A stretch of DNA of 64,000 bases, taken from assembly GCA_963931865.1 (NCBI GenBank), contig OZ007514.1, positions 1,144,539 to 1,208,538 of the forward strand, written 5' to 3'. A program made the translations under genes and the position numbers. Of the stretch, positions 63,237-64,000 are shown piece by piece; positions within the stretch are counted from its first letter, which is position 1; each line of letters opens with the position of its first letter. The stretch comes from Axinella damicornis. Its lineage: Eukaryota; Porifera; Demospongiae; Axinellida; Axinellidae. Under the pieces are notes generated by a model. The model was not told the origin of the DNA, searched no databases, and worked only from the letters and a program-made list of their open reading frames with translations.

Positions 63237-63515
63237 TGTGTGTGTGTACACCTAAAACATGCTACGAGGAATGTGGTTGCCACTAGCTACCACACGTATC
63301 ACTGTAGCTTTCAGGTTAGTGTTGCAAGTGACAAACGCTAGGGTGAGAAGGCCTGGGAACGAGGCTATTGTTCAGGAACTCCTCAAAATGAATATTAATG
63401 TCTGGTACTCTAACTGTGATCCTAACTATTAATGTTCGGTATTCTAACTATGATCCTGACACCGTTATGCAACTAAACTCACCTCCTGGTGGACAATTCT
63501 CCTTGCCCCATGAAT
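59898..63515 (-). CDS. eIF4G-B: MIF4G domain exons
   Basis: Six exons, all phase 0: 63483-63515, 62938-63159, 61923-62135, 61642-61749, 60318-60449 and 59898-60059. They encode RRIVHQE, then ENPWTPWSF, ILNKLTPQKFQTLAEQALLL, NTEERLKGVIDKIF, PRFIVAYTNLCKVL, NNFRRVLLTKCQQEFEKD, RSLGNIRFVGELFKLK, MHECVVRLLRS, ESLECFARLITRTGKDLDH and MAEIIKKGKVPSRIKFMLQD. This is the central HEAT-repeat domain that binds eIF4A, eIF3 and RNA. Vertebrate eIF4G shares each block in the same order. Exons for the eIF4E-binding motif should lie beyond 63.5 kb; none is seen before the window ends. Such exons exist instead at 12.9-16.5 kb. Confidence 0.94.
60256..60282. repeat. Poly-C tract in a CT-rich stretch
   Basis: About 23 C within CCT-rich sequence at 60165-60315, just 3' of MIF4G exon 5 in the intron. 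Confidence 0.85.
60952..61503 (-). other. 183-codon intronic ORF, uncharacterised
   Basis: An open frame with mixed composition (MDKWAASKRTQVSAILCIKL, NYGWIYHLLSSLAGYSPKL) lies wholly in the intron between exons 61642-61749 and 60318-60449. No acceptor/donor arrangement joins it to eIF4G. It may be a small transposon ORF or chance; no family recognised. Confidence 0.2.
61764..61872. repeat. (GGGA)n microsatellite
   Basis: About 25 GGGA/GGAGG units in the intron between MIF4G exons 3 and 4. Confidence 0.95.
62814..62876. repeat. 12-bp tandem repeat
   Basis: About five copies of GAGATTACTGGA, changing to GAGATTACTAGA at the right end. Confidence 0.85.
63164..63248. repeat. GT microsatellite at a splice acceptor
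   Basis: About 38 GT units end 4 bp from the acceptor of exon 62938-63159. On the coding strand this is a (CA)n tract in place of a pyrimidine tract, next to GTGCACAG. Confidence 0.9.
63326..63367. mobile_element. Right half of a 'GCCTCGTTCCCAGGCC' MITE
   Basis: GTGACAAACGCTAGGGTGAG then AAGGCCTGGGAACGAGGC matches the right arm of the copies at 33889 and 49256. The left arm is absent. Confidence 0.7.
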
Positions 63516-63589
63516 CTGATAAGGTAAAGTAATCTTCCTTCAACAAGAACATGCTCATATGCAGCTAGACATGAACAGACCTTTCTGCT

Positions 63590-63668
63590 TCCTACTCCTC
63601 CCCCTCCTCCCCCGAATGAGGGCACGAAGGAATTACTACAGGAAGAGATGACACATGTACCCAGCTAT
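63590..63668 (+). repeat. Copy of the 12.5-kb LQEEMTHV segment
   Basis: TTACAGGAAGAGATGACACA-type sequence with CCTCCTCC before it matches 12468-12540. The frame reads TFLLPTPPPPPP then LLQEEMTHVPSYMRP and stops. It lies just upstream of the first eIF4G-B exon in the window. Confidence 0.7.
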
Positions 63669-64000
63669 ATGAGACCTTGAGAGGTGGGACACAAGGTGGT
63701 GGGTCGAGAGGGTGTCACTCCCATAGTCTCAGCTGTGACCGGGGTCAAGAAATCTGGACTGTCACCACCTGGCCACATCGCAAAATGTTCTTGACCATTT
63801 GACTGCGCTGTATTACAGCCATTGACCGTTTGACCATGTGCACATTTTGCTCTTGACCCGATAATATACGGAAGAATGTATAGTGACTCCACCCCTTCCT
63901 TAGTATACAGGGTCAAGACGAGTGGTTACAGCTTGCGCTGTGACTATGGCGAATATGTGAGTGACCAAACTGCAACCTTTACTGATACAAGGGGGTGACA

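Noticed and set aside
12854..63515. One continuous eIF4G gene across the window
   Set aside because: With both halves on the minus strand, transcription would read the C-terminal half first; this cannot give a normal mRNA.

Overview
This is animal nuclear DNA: short exons with GT/AG junctions, introns full of microsatellites and small inverted-repeat elements, and a run of exactly 200 N (51389-51588) of the kind used as a scaffolding gap. Three tandem Roc-COR GTPase genes joined to Death domains, a membrane-anchored laccase-like oxidase and a DUF7869-like transposon protein point to an early-branching metazoan. A sponge is the best guess; a cnidarian is not excluded. Nearly all recognisable genes are on the minus strand.

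Layout. 0.3-3.5 kb: tail of a PH-domain gene. 7.4-10.4 kb: Roco-Death gene R1. 12.9-16.5 kb: exons for the N-terminal part of eIF4G (PABP-side motif and eIF4E-binding motif). 19.4-21.9 kb: intronless laccase-like multicopper oxidase with a TATA box. 22-25 kb: repeats and nested MITEs. 27.2-33.0 kb: Roco gene R2, with acidic linker exons, a transmembrane exon and a Death domain. 36.1-43.2 kb: Roco gene R3 followed by three tandem copies of a linker-plus-Death-domain cassette. 47.8-50.6 kb: a gene with two Death-domain exons. 51.0-51.8 kb: a decayed duplicate of the eIF4G tail. 52.6-63.5 kb: the MIF4G, MA3 and W2 exons of eIF4G, with a 2.4 kb DNA transposon inside one intron.

The Roco genes share one plan. 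A single exon of about 2.2 kb carries the G domain and the COR region. It ends in phase 1 and is followed by small phase 1-1 exons and a final Death-domain exon that is nearly always 314 bp. Any Death exon can therefore be spliced to any GTPase exon in frame. This suggests a modular GTPase-to-Death signalling family, by analogy with DAPK-type Roco proteins in cell death and immunity; the function is inference.

Repeats are a large part of the window. The most striking is a family of hairpin elements with termini like TAGCCTCGTTCCCAGGCC, of which the clean copies have 9-bp target duplications. There are also perfect palindromes, foldback elements, minisatellites, poly-C tracts and long GT tracts. 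5' ends of genes are mostly unresolved: starts given for R1-R3 are exon acceptors, not initiation codons.
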